DNA of 64,000 nt, from contig CM057058.1 in the NCBI GenBank assembly GCA_029945375.1, positions 558,001 to 622,000 of the forward strand. The letters are read 5' to 3'. Source of the stretch: Agaricus subrufescens. Lineage: Eukaryota > Basidiomycota > Agaricomycetes > Agaricales > Agaricaceae. The notes below the pieces were generated by a model, which saw nothing but the letters and a program-made list of their open reading frames with translations, was not told the DNA's origin and searched no databases. Made by a program: the position numbers and the translations under genes. Positions 24,916 to 36,439 of this stretch are shown here, piece by piece (the first letter of the stretch is position 1; every line of letters begins with the position of its first letter).

Positions 24916-27900
24916 ATGCCCGTCACCACACGCAATGCTGCAAAGTCAGATAGCGTCGGCCCCTCTGGCTCCGAGTACAACGCCAGCGAACCGTCGTCCG
25001 CCGCCCCCGATCTCGACAGAGACGACGGCAGCGCCGAGGAACCGGAGGTTTACACCCATTCCCAGAGAGGCCGCCGGGTCAAACAGGTCGTATACGAAGA
25101 GTCAGACTACGAAGAAGACGAGCTTGATGGGTTGAGCAAGCCAAACGCCAACCAGCTCTTCGATGACGACGTCAAAGTACGGCGGCACCGAACGCGTGAT
25201 GTCATAGAGGCGGAAGATGAAGACCCTCAGCCGACCCGTCGCCTCAGACGCACCAGGAATCTTCCGGATTTCATCACTGACGACGAGGACGACAAGGTTG
25301 ACGACTCTACTGGTTACTCGCTCCGAAGTCGGAATCGAAGCAAGTCCCTTCCTTCAAAGAAAAATGGCAGTGCCTTGCCCACCAAGCAATCCAGGGAGAG
25401 TCGCTATCAGGCCCGCCTACGCAAACGTGAGAAAAAGGACGAAGACGACCAGTACGTCGCCCACTCTGACCCTTCCTCCGCCGACGCCGAGGGCTCCGTC
25501 GACTTGAATGAAGATGCGATGGGTACCTCTGATCTGGAGGTCACAATCGAACCCGAGCCGGAGCCCGAGACTGAAGTCGAGGAGGACAACGAAGGAAAGC
25601 CATACTCGCTGCGACAGCGCCAGAAAATCAACTATGCTATACCCCCACCCTTGGAAGATATGCCTCGCCCACAGCCCAAGCCCACTGCAAGTCGCAACGG
25701 TGGCCGCGGCGGTCCTGGGAGAGGTAGACGAGGACCTGGTTGGAGCGCATCCGGTGCAGAGCTCGGTCGTTGGATGGGCATGGGCGGTGACGACTCGGTC
25801 AGTCTATCTCTGGACGCCTTTTTTTTCATCTTTCTGATGCTTCGTAGGACTCGGATCATCCGACAAGGACTCCCCGCAAGCAACCTTTTGGCATGGATCC
25901 ATTCGGGGCTGGTGTCCCCGCTGGTGGCATGCTACCTGGCGATCTCGCAGCCGGCACACCCTCTAACCTTGGGAGAATGGGAGAAGCAGGTGAGCTTTCC
26001 GTGACACCGTATACACCTGCATAGTGAATCGGATTTGTAGCTCTAGCTGACGCCGATCCTCTTGGCGTCAATCAAAATGTGACATTTGACGAAGTCGGTG
26101 GTCTCGACGAACGTTAGTTCCTTCATGTTTACATTCACCACTTCCTCCCTTGACATGTTCTTCAGATATTCACTCACTAAAAGAAATGACTCTCCTTCCC
26201 TTGCTGTATCCCGAAGTTTTCCAGCGGTTTGGTGTTACGCCTCCACGCGGTGTATTGTTCCATGGGCCTCCTGGAACTGGAAAAACGCTTCTCGCGCGAG
26301 CACTCGCTGCCAGCTGCCGCTCGAATGGTCGTTCGATATGTGCGTTTCGTTCATGTCAAACTTACTCATCTCTGATGCCCGAACAGCTTTCTTCATGCGC
26401 AAGGGCGCTGACTGTCTTTCAAAATGGGTTGGTGAAGCCGAACGCCAACTACGTCTGTTATTTGAAGAAGCCAAGAACTCTCAGCCGTCGATAATCTTCT
26501 TCGACGAGATTGACGGTTTGGCTCCCGTTCGGTCATCTAAGCAAGATCAAATTCATGCTTCCATCGTTAGTACGCTACTCGCGCTTATGGATGGTATGGA
26601 TGGTCGTGGTCAGGTCGTGGTCATTGGTGCTACTAATCGTCCCGATGCTATTGATCCGGCCTTACGTCGTCCTGGTCGTTTCGACCGAGAATTTTATTTC
26701 CCACTCCCCGGATTGGAGGCTAGAGAAAAGATTTTATCAATTATGACTAGAGGGTGGTTAGGGTGGAGTCGTGATGGTGAAGATGAACAAAGTAAAGAGA
26801 GGCTAAACGGCCTGGCCAAGTTGACGAAAGGTTATGGTGGAGCTGATCTTCGAGTGAGTTGGCTAGCCTCTAGTTTGTTGACTGGGTGACTCATGTATTT
26901 CTCAGGCTTTATGCACTGAGGCAGCTCTTAATGCTGTACAGAGAAGATACCCTCAGATTTACAAGTCGACTGAGCGATTGTTATTGAACCCTGAGACGAT
27001 CAACGTTCAATTGAGGGATTTCATGATCTCTATTAAGAGTAAGCTCGAGAGTTCATTAATCACGACCAGCAGTATTTAACGGCATTGATATAGAGCTTGT
27101 TCCTTCTTCTGCTCGATCCTCATCTTCGGCTGCGTCACCTTTACCTCAGCAATTTGTACCTCTTCTAGGCGATACTCTCGAAAAGGTCAAGTCTGCGATT
27201 GATAAGGTTTTGCCGTTGGAAAAGAAGCTAAGTGCTTTAGAAGAGGCAGAGTTTGAGGATGAGGGCGGAGAAGATGGTGCCCTTGATCGTGAAATGTTTT
27301 CTCAATGTATGTTTGATATTCTTCATGTTTCCATGTGCACTTACATATGATCTAGCGATGCAAACTCTGCGTGTGTATCGCCCCCGAATATTAATTCACG
27401 GCTCCGGCGGAATGGGTCAAAATTACGTTGGAGCTGCGGCCTTGCATCATCTCGAGGGCTATCATGTTCAAACAATGGAGCTAGGCACTCTACTTGGTGA
27501 TTCAACTCGGGTATGTGCGTTCTGCCATCAATCAACTATGTATTTCTAATGATTATTTTAGACTGTAGAAGCTGCGATCGTGCAACTATTCGTGGAAGCC
27601 AAGCGCCATCAGCCGTCGATCATCTATATCCCTTCTCTTCTGAGCTGGTGTTCAGCCATATCTGAAACGTCTCGATCAACTGTTCGCGCCATGTTGGGTA
27701 CACTATCGCCAACAGAACCCGTACTTCTTCTAGCTCTCATTGACGGAAAATTCGCTCACTTGCCGCACGACGTGAAGCAATGGTTTGGGCATATGAAGGA
27801 GAATCGCGTATTAATTGCTCAACCGACTGAAGCTCAACGAGAAGCGTTTTTCTTACCACTTGTAAATGATGTTCGTAGGCCACCCAATCAATTTCCGGAT

Positions 27901-29764
27901 GGGGTGAAGAGGAGGAAGCGGATTTTGGAGGAGCTGCCGGTTGCACCGCCTTTGGAACCTAAGAAACCTAGTCCGGCAGAATTGGCATTGCAGGTTGAAA
28001 ATGATCAGAAAACGATCACACTTTTGAAGTACAGGTTGGGTCCGATTCTGACGGAGTTGAAGAGGAAGTTTAAGAGGTTTACCAAGAGGGCTTCTGTGAG
28101 TGTCTTGCTTATACATCTAGTGCTTCGCGCGCTTACGGTGATTTTTATAGGAGGAGTATAATTATAATTTCTCGGAGCCTGTTGATCGGGTTGAGGCTTC
28201 TGTGCCTGTGGATGCTGCGACTATTCCTGTACCTGTGATCGAGGTACCACCGCAGCCAAATGGAATCATCGAAGTTGTCGATCAGGAACAAGCACAAGTG
28301 CAAGTGGTTGACAATCCTATGGATGTTGATGTTCCTGTTGCTCCTGTTGCTCCCGTTGCTCCTGTTGCCCCCTCCCCTCCTCCTCCTCCACCGCCCCCTG
28401 CCCCGCGGTTGTATGACGTTGATTTGGAGAAGATGCATGTGGATCTGTATAGAGGTCGATATCTGACGCCGCAAGATTTTTTGGAGGATATTGTCAAGAT
28501 TGTGCGGAATACTGAAATACACGCTTTTGAAGATATGGATCGGATGTATAAAGCGAAGGCTATGCTTACGGCTGCGGAGGTTAGTATTCAGGATTTTGAT
28601 CCTGTTTTGAGGTTGGAGTGTGAGAGGATGGCTGGGCGTGAACGTCAACGGAGGGAAGAACATAGGAAGAATAGGGAGAAGGAGAAGGAGAAGGAGAGGG
28701 AGAGGGAAAGAGAGAGGGAGGAGAATGTGAATAGGAGGAGTACGAGGAGTAGTGGACAGGTATTGGAGATTTCGATTACGGATCCGGTGAAACTTGAGAG
28801 AAGGCTGAAGAGGCAGAGAGGGGGTAGTGCTGGGAGTTCGCAGCAGGATGAAGAGGATGGATCTGGTGTTGGTGTTGGTGTTAATGGTGATATGGCGGAG
28901 AGGGAAGTGAAGAGGTCGAGGCTGTCTACGGAAGAAGGAGAGGAGAGCGGCCCGATGGATGTTACTTCTCAAAATACGCCGACGCATTCGAGGACTGTGC
29001 ATTTCGCGACCGCTACGGAGGTGGTTGATTCGACTCTTGCGTCACACATGCATGGATTGGTGGAGAGTGCTACTATTGTTAGCACTGAGGTGGAAAGGAA
29101 TGTTGAAGTTCAGGGTACGCCTCGTTCGAGGGTTGGATTTGACCCGGCATTGCTCAATCCTCTACCACCGATGACTGATGTATTCACTGCAGCGAGGACT
29201 AGTAGAACTGCTAGTCCCGCCAGTAATCAATCGGCGACTGCTTCAACTACTACGCAGAATCCTGACGTCTATGTCCCCAACCCTGCGTCGTCTCACGAGT
29301 TCAACTTTACGACTACTGCGCCTACGCCTACGATGAACATGGATGGTAATCCTTTCCTTGTTCCTCCCAATGCTGCAAATCTTCATGCTCGAACGCCTTC
29401 TCCACGTCCGCACACTCCTACACCCATTCGTCAAACCAGGACTCCGGAAGTTATTTCAAATCATGTATTAGCGCCGTCACCGCCTCCTCCTGAGCCGATG
29501 GTTGTTGAACGAACGCCGACGCCGCCTTTACCCGATTTTCATGTTGATGAAGTGTTGTTGACGGAATTGCATAGACGATTAAAAGTGGATACTGGATTGT
29601 TGAATGTTGAGCAGTTGGAGCAGTTGCGCGCGAATTGCCTTGGGAGTGTTTGGAGGAGGAGGATGGAGTGGGATAGAGATGCGCTTGTTAGGGAGTTGAT
29701 GAGTTTTGTGAAGGAGTTTGTGGAGGAGGTGGAAGGGGAGTGTGAGGATGCTGATGATTTGTGA
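24916..29764 (+). CDS. YTA7: Yta7/ATAD2/Abo1-type AAA ATPase with bromodomain
   Basis: This is a chromatin-associated AAA ATPase that handles histones H3/H4 and nucleosome density. The start [12 protein letters not shown] (24916) is preferred over the in-frame ATG at 24820 because it begins the acidic, KAP-like N-terminus typical of the family. The N-terminus has [10 protein letters not shown] and [10 protein letters not shown] motifs. AAA1 has [11 protein letters not shown], Walker A GPPGTGKT (about 26270), Walker [10 protein letters not shown] and arginine-finger region [12 protein letters not shown]2 (from about 27357) is degenerate: HGSGGMGQN in place of Walker A lacks the lysine, as known for the family. 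A bromodomain-like segment follows in the last exon ([19 protein letters not shown], then [14 protein letters not shown]), after a poly-Pro and VAPVAP repeat. A long charged tail ends at 29764. About nine introns of roughly 50 bp interrupt the gene. Confidence 0.9.
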
Positions 29765-29984
29765 TAATGCTGTCTTTTGTGAAAATAAGTTTTCGTTGTT
29801 TTCTTTCGTATTCGAGTTTTTTTGTGTATTGTATACTACCTTGTTTAATTTCCACAAATATTGTGATATAAGTTGTTTGGTCGGGAGGCTGTAGTTAAAC
29901 AGTGATGTCTTGCGCGCAAGTGTTGGGGTTTGTGTCAGGCTTAAAATTGTTTATCCTCTCTCATGACCCAATAGAGTTTCTCGC

Positions 29985-32156
29985 ATGCTAAGAGCTCGTA
30001 TCTCTTCCTTTGGCCGGAACACAGCGTTTGCTTTGCGTCAAAGACTTGCTCCCCCTCGCTATGTTATTGCAGAACTTCGCCCCTCGAATAATACGCCTAC
30101 CAAGGGCGCGCCGACCCTGAGGAAGGACAGACATCCCCGGACTCGTCTTCTCCAGGCTATTCACATCGGGATGAAGACGACAGCTGGTCATGAAAACATT
30201 ATTTCTATGGTCAAGGAGAGCCTTGACACGTATATTCCTCGCATCAAACAACCACAGTATTCCTACGAAACGGTCATTCGATTTCTACTCTCTCGGAACT
30301 GCCTTCCTGCTGTCATCTCGGTTTATGAACGCATGACCGACGTTGGATATGCTGTGTCGCTGCGGCTTGAAGCGAAGATGATTGTGGCTTTGATTGTTGG
30401 GACTACTGGGGTGGGGGAGAGGGTTGTGGAGGAGTGGTGGGGTTCGTTGCAGGGTATTGTTAGGAATCCGGGGTTTGGGGATGAAGATCTGTGGAATGTT
30501 TTGCGGGTTATGAGTAATCGTGATTTTCCGTCTGATTTACTCTTGACGACGATGAACAACTTTTATGACAGTCATAAGGCGGAGGATTCGAAACCTGATA
30601 TGAGACTGTACAAGAGGTTTTTGCATCGTGGAGTTGAGAAGGGGCAGGTTGAGGCTGGGTTGAGGTCGTTGGCTGTGCTTGGACATTCGCAGTTGCGGGG
30701 ACCGAAGAGGAAGTTTGTGAACCAGGCTTATGCGGCGTTTATTGCTGGAGTTCGGGATGCGCCGTATCCTGATCGGAATGTTATTGGTGCGGCACTCAAG
30801 ATGATGGAGGAACAAGGGGTACAGCTTAGCATTGTCGTCGTCAATGCGCTCATATCGCTTGAAGTGCTTAGGAATTCGCTTCATCGTGCGTTTGCGCTCT
30901 ATCATTCTGTGAAACACGATCGGAATCTTTGGCCGGATGATTTTACGTTTGGGAGCTTGTTCAATATCTTGAATCGGTTGTATAACCCGAAGAGGAGGAG
31001 AGTTCGGCATGGGAGGGTTATTATTACTGGGGATATTCCTTCTCCGAGGATGTTGTATAGGGAGATGATGGAGGCGCTTTTGCGGAAACGTACTGGACTC
31101 GCGTTTGAACCGACGACAAGTCTGCTCAACGTCGTTCTTCGGTCTTTTGTGTACAAGAACGACTATGTTGGGGCGTGTGTTGTGTTGCAGTGTTTTACTG
31201 CGTTTCGCGTGCCTGTCAATGTCGTGACGTATAAATTCGTCTTTGCGCATTTGATGAACAGGATCACGTATTGGATTAGGGCGTATAGGAAGATGGGGGA
31301 TGATAAATGGGGGGATCGGTTTCTCAGTTTACCGTATCCGATGATCGATCCCGAGTTTTTGGTCAAGTTGAAGTTGGGGGTTCCGTTGATGGTGCGGATG
31401 TTGGATGTGAGTAGGAGGAGGGAGTTTTATTTGGATTGGCCGCTGTTTGCGCATAGGTGGCAGAATCATTATGCGAGTGTGCCGGTGGAGTATAAGGTGC
31501 CTTCGGTTGAGTATTTGGAGGGGAAGATTCCGGTGTCGCTTGATTATGGGTTTGATGTTGTGCCGTTGGAGAGGTTGTTGAGGAAGGCGATTTTGTGTGA
31601 GGTGGATTCGATGAGGGAGTTGGGGTATGGGGAGGCGGCGGTTGAGTATATTGCAAAGGCGATTGCGGAGGTGAAGGCGGAGATGGTTCCGGTTGAGTTG
31701 GATAGGAGGTTGGAGGAGATGGAGAGGCAGAGAGAGGTGGAGAAGCAGAGAAAGGTGGTGGAGAATAAACTGGCGAAGGGGAATAAACAGGTGAAAAAGG
31801 AGGTCTTTGAAGGGTTTACTGAGCGTCGGAAACGTAGACATGCAGAGCGGGGCAAGGCGGAAGGGGTCACGATGGTTGTGAAGGTTGGTGGACCCAAGAA
31901 GGGAGTGGAGGAAAGGCAGGAAGGTGCTGAACTAGCGGACGGGGTGGTGGATGAAGCACGCATAAATGTTGTTGCAGAGGATGAAGGGCGCAACTTTGCG
32001 ATTGCGGTGGTTAACGCTACGGGAATGAGGTCGGCCATTTGGGTGAACCAAGTGGCTCGGGAAAAAAGGCGGGCGAAGAAATGGCGAAGAAATACTAACA
32101 AAATGGATAGAATGAAGAATTCAGGGGGATTAGGAGGAGGTGTTAGAGACTCGTGA
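29985..32156 (+). CDS. PPR-like, probably mitochondrial protein
   Basis: This is a single exon of 723 codons. The N-terminus (MLRARISSFGRNTAFALRQR) is rich in Arg/Ser/Ala and lacks acidic residues, fitting a mitochondrial presequence. The body is helical with helix-turn-helix units of pentatricopeptide type: YSYETVIRFLLSRNCLPAVI, then SVYERMTDVGY; VVVNALISLEVLRNSLHRAF with WPDDFTFGSLFNILNR; and TTSLLNVVLRSFVYKNDYVG. The C-terminal 170 residues are charged coiled coil (LEEMERQREVEKQRK) and basic. Fungal PPR proteins of this kind bind organellar transcripts or mitoribosomes; the specific partner cannot be told. The gene starts about 220 bp after the Yta7 stop on the same strand. Confidence 0.7.
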   Translation: MLRARISSFGRNTAFALRQRLAPPRYVIAELRPSNNTPTKGAPTLRKDRHPRTRLLQAIHIGMKTTAGHENIISMVKESLDTYIPRIKQPQYSYETVIRFLLSRNCLPAVISVYERMTDVGYAVSLRLEAKMIVALIVGTTGVGERVVEEWWGSLQGIVRNPGFGDEDLWNVLRVMSNRDFPSDLLLTTMNNFYDSHKAEDSKPDMRLYKRFLHRGVEKGQVEAGLRSLAVLGHSQLRGPKRKFVNQAYAAFIAGVRDAPYPDRNVIGAALKMMEEQGVQLSIVVVNALISLEVLRNSLHRAFALYHSVKHDRNLWPDDFTFGSLFNILNRLYNPKRRRVRHGRVIITGDIPSPRMLYREMMEALLRKRTGLAFEPTTSLLNVVLRSFVYKNDYVGACVVLQCFTAFRVPVNVVTYKFVFAHLMNRITYWIRAYRKMGDDKWGDRFLSLPYPMIDPEFLVKLKLGVPLMVRMLDVSRRREFYLDWPLFAHRWQNHYASVPVEYKVPSVEYLEGKIPVSLDYGFDVVPLERLLRKAILCEVDSMRELGYGEAAVEYIAKAIAEVKAEMVPVELDRRLEEMERQREVEKQRKVVENKLAKGNKQVKKEVFEGFTERRKRRHAERGKAEGVTMVVKVGGPKKGVEERQEGAELADGVVDEARINVVAEDEGRNFAIAVVNATGMRSAIWVNQVAREKRRAKKWRRNTNKMDRMKNSGGLGGGVRDS

Positions 32157-33465
32157 AGGGTTTGTGGCCGGTAATGTTTATATCTTTTCGATTCGAAGAG
32201 TTAGACTAATTTATAATATACTGCGATTGTATCGTATTTTACTATAGCTCTGAACGAAAACTACTTGGCGAGGCGCAGGTACTGTGGATGCTATAACCTA
32301 TCGCTATACCCCGTGTGGTTCATCATGAACATCACATTTCCCATTAATGAGTCGAGTTCTATTTTTATTGCCTCTCAATTTCACTTCCCTGTCGACCTTG
32401 TTCTATTCGATGCTTTGCAATTGCAACTGTGTAAGGCGTCACGTCTTGTCATCTCTCAATGTATGATCTAACTGAAATATCGTATTGAGGTAGTTACGCC
32501 TTATAGTGTTCAGAACCCACAGTATCCCAGTGGTCAATCGGCTTAGCTATCACTGAACTGGGTGAGGAGCATGTGTACACCATATTCGCTTGACTCGGGA
32601 ACGCGAACGTTCTAGGCTCTCCCCGGCTCGATACTTGATTGTATATGATTGTGCATGAGGGCGCCAATTTTATCTAGAACACAACCTTCTGATCCCGTGA
32701 AAGACGACCATGTGGTCTCTTGCGTCTGGTGCTTTGCCATGAGGGGTTCATAAAGTACACGCGTTCACAGATCATATCGGTGGAGAAGATGTCATGTAAG
32801 TCACCAAAAATTTAGGATCTTCGCCGTGTTTACAAAGCCTTTAAGCGGTTAGCCAACCTGTACTGATGTCCAAAATTAGATGATAGGTTGCTTTGTTTAC
32901 TTGTTATGCTATAGTGCTCATTGGAAGTGTTCCTATCGTGCTGTTAAATCACAATAGAGATGGATGAGATATCGGCTGGGTCGGATAATCACCATCCACA
33001 AACGGACCTATGAAACGCGGAAAATGTGGAAAAGAAGATGTCGCTGATGCTGCTTCTGATGGAGATTATGGATGTGAAACAAAGCGTGATAAGTTTGGCT
33101 GGGCTGGACAAACGATTTGCTCATAAATACTGGTTCATGCTGTTCTCGCCACATATCGGAATTTGAGGGCAGTTAGAGATCCTGATAAATTTCGTCATGC
33201 CGGCTGTGCGCAGTTGGTCATGTTCTGATCATGGTGATCACCCTTGATTCAACCCTGATTCACTCTTCAATTAACGTGCCATAGGAGCGAGGGACCACAA
33301 TCCAAAAACATGTTTTTTCAGTGCCAGATTCTCATGATAAATAGTCGTCCGGTATCTGAAAATGAAAATCGCCCGTACCACTCTGCATTGCTCTACTCCC
33401 TTGAACGAGAGGAAGTGTAATTATGAAAATCGGAGAAAGGTATCTGTTTACTAGTCTACTCTAAG
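32157..33465. other. Intergenic, 1.3 kb, no supported gene
   Basis: Only short AT-rich ORFs occur. The distal end may hold the unresolved 5' leader or first exon of the FunK1 gene (for example an ATG at 33423), but no continuous in-frame splice from it was found. Confidence 0.5.
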
Positions 33466-36255
33466 CACACGTGGCAAGAGTTCACTCGGGATTTGTATAG
33501 ATCTCAACAACCAATTACGCCTCAAAAGCAGAAGGTTTCGAAAGGGTAAGTATTGTATATCAAGACGCACGGTACATCATGGATTCATGCTGACATATTC
33601 AGTCCCACGCCCAGGCGACCAAAACTGAGCAGTAGCGAGTGGGAGAAGCAAACCGACACTCGCGATTTTATGGGCGTGCAGATGGAGAACGAGATACTGA
33701 CATGCCCTATCGACGCGTTTCTCTGCCACTATAGCCCCTTCTTACCTGATGACATCCTTGTTGAAGCTGCTAAGCGCGTCTTGATGGAAAAACAGCTACT
33801 CGTTTTGAACGAAGCGAACCAACTAGAATGGCAGGAGTACGCTGCAGAACCACGCGACTACTCTTCGGAAGCGAACGCATTCAAGCCACTGAAGTGTATT
33901 GCCGATGTATTTGACGACGGACTCATGGGGCTCGATGGACGTCAACGCCACTTTTCCTATCGTCATTGTCCCAACGCCAATGTGAGATCGGAAATTGGCA
34001 ACTCCAACTTCAAAACCGACGCTTGTTTTACCGGAGAACCCGACGGTGCCCAAAACAAATACATCGTAACCTCAGAAACTGCAGTGGTTGCTGAATTCAA
34101 GAAATCTACGAAGGACTACGAGGATGTAAGTATTCTGCCTGTATTTCAACCCATTCTTTATCTCATGTGTCCAGAATCGCCAGAAGTTGGTTTCCTGTGC
34201 CAGTTATATCATGAACGATGATGCCCGTCGCAAATGGATCTATGGGGTGCGGCTGTAATTTGACAATACCACGATTTTCTCTGATTTTGCCCCAGATTAC
34301 AATTGAGAATACCGAGATGGCTGTCAGGTATTTCTCGCGTTCCCACTCAGCCAAGTCAGAGACTTTCAATTTCTTAACGGTAAGTTTGTCATGCATTGCT
34401 TCTTGCTCCGCCTCACATTGCTTAGGATACTGAGAAATTAATTCAAGTGTTCCTCTCGTTTGCCTACGCTACACAGGAGGAAATGGGATATGACCTCACT
34501 GTGCACCGCGTCGAGGATCACGGATTACGATATATATATGAGATACCTACTAAGACTGGGACGCGTTATTTCAAGACGGTCGACTTATTACTACACCGAA
34601 GGGTCCTCTGCATTTCCGGAAGGAAGACGCGTGTTTGGAGTGCCATTGAAGTAAGAGGGTCTTCTGGAAATGCGATGTACGAGAAGGTGAATGGTGACAC
34701 AAAAGTTGCCTTGAAGGATGTATGGCTCGATAAGGGATCGAAGACGGAAAAGGAGAAGCTTGATGCGATTTTCGAAAGCCTAAGCGCGATCAAGGAGGAA
34801 GCTTACTCATGGGCCGGTAAAGAACTTAAAATGAAGCTCAAGGCCGCGCTTGAAGACCAAAACTACAAAGAGTATTTCATGGAGATTATCTGCGACAGTT
34901 TCGAACTTGGCGAGTCGAAAGAAAGGTTAGCCCTCGCTACTCCCGCACCAAGTATTCTTGACTTTCGCAAACCTCGTCTTAACGGTGGCGGCGAAGAGGG
35001 TGCTACGGCCCCTTTGACAAACACATTTGTGGAAGATCGAAGCATGCTGACTGGTTCGACCCAAAGAATGGGTTCCACTTATACCAACCAGAATAACCGA
35101 CAAAGTTTAAATGGCTTGCAATTACTAGTTAAAACACGCTCTTATAAAGTCAAGCAGCAATACCGTTTGGTATATAAGGAAGTTGGACAATCGCTAGATT
35201 GTGTTGACACGTTGAAAACTGCTTTCAGTGTGCTTCCGGACGCTTATATTGGTAAGTTTGCCTGGCGACGTATGGGCAATCACGACTGACTCCGTATTGA
35301 ACAGCCTTAGTTTTGATGCACCTCGCTGGCTGGATGCATAGAGATGTTAGTGCAGGAAACATCATAGCGGTGAAGAGGGATAACGGCGAACATCGGGGAA
35401 AACTGAGCGACCTTGAATATGCCAAGCATTACAACGATGAAAGTGATAGCTCAGATCCAAAAACGGTTTGTTCCCAAAATTGATGTACAAGTCTGTTTGT
35501 TGATCGCTTGACATTTGATTTAGGGTACACCATTCTTCATGCCTCTAGAAATCCATTCGGGAGTGGCATTCATGAGCGTTGACAGTCTATCAAGTTCAGA
35601 CTCGTCCGACTCAGATCAATCACCGCAATCATCATCATTACCATCTTCGTCACCATCACGGCACCCAAGAGATCGACCCCAGCATGGTGTAGAGTCCTTA
35701 TGGTGGGTGAAGTTATACCTTCTCGCCTACCGAGTCAGCTATCCCGCTGGGGATGAGTTCCCAAATCAGATCTTTATGAACACTAGCGTGCCTAGCGTAC
35801 AGCGTCGACAACTTTTGGAATATCCGGGTCGAGTGATACATGAACTAGAAGGTTGCCTTCACCCCGGTTTGCAGCATCGCTCAATCCCCCATTTGATGCA
35901 GGAAATCCGGAATGTACTTTACGCCTCATACTTCAGGAAAGTGACTGATGACCATAAATACATGGGTAAAGTCTATCGTCGTGTCTTCCGGAGCCTTGAA
36001 AAACTGGTCAACATAATCAAGATGGAAGTAGAAGGTGTGGAGTTCCACTCTACTGACTTCGTCAAGGTACCGAAGAAACGAGAAATGGAGGAAACTTCAT
36101 CAAAGCCACAAGATGATGATGAGTACCAGGAAGAGGAAGATGAAGATGAAGAAGACGAAGACGAAGACGAAGACGAAGACGAAGGCGAGGACGAAAGTTC
36201 AGATTCTCTAATGCCAAAGAAAAGAAAGAAAGCTAGGACGAGCAATCGTAGGTAG
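33466..36255 (+). CDS. FunK1-type fungal protein kinase
   Basis: This is a mushroom-expanded eukaryotic-like kinase family. The first supported exon segment reads HTWQEFTRDLYRSQQ and splices to PTPRRPKLSSSEWEKQ. The true start is unresolved, so the 5' end is approximate. Downstream come CPIDAFLCHYSPFLPD, VVAEFKKSTKDYED, RYFSRSHSAKSETFNFLTD and the family blocks with the VAIK-like TKVALKDVWLDKG (about 34700). Later motifs are WMHRDVSAGNIIAV (HRD catalytic loop, about 35330), LSDLEYAKHYND (DLE in place of DFG, normal for FunK1) and GTPFFMPLEI (activation segment). The catalytic Asp of HRD and the GNII Asn are present, so activity is plausible. A long acidic DEDEDEDEDEGEDE run precedes a basic nuclear-type tail (KKRKKARTSNRR). 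About five introns occur. The gene lies next to NACHT pseudogene B. Confidence 0.88.
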
Positions 36256-36439
36256 CTTTTTGTGGAGGAGTGGTCTAGTTCCTTTTGCGATTATGTTCGA
36301 GCCTGTTTACGCATCACTGTCCTGTTTTATACCTTAATGAGCTTACACTACTGTACTATCAACATGTTTATAAATCGGGAAAGTCAAAACAGTGTTTCCA
36401 CTACAACTCAAGTCAGTATCAGGATGTGAGAGTGCCCAG

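Noticed and set aside
28145..29002. 285-codon minus-strand ORF
   Set aside because: It is antisense to the last exon of the Yta7 homolog, which has clear family sequence; the antisense product is low-complexity Leu/Arg/His.
30537..31250. 237-codon minus-strand ORF, and 31329-31841 and 31544-32101
   Set aside because: These are antisense to the PPR-like single-exon gene, with no domain character.
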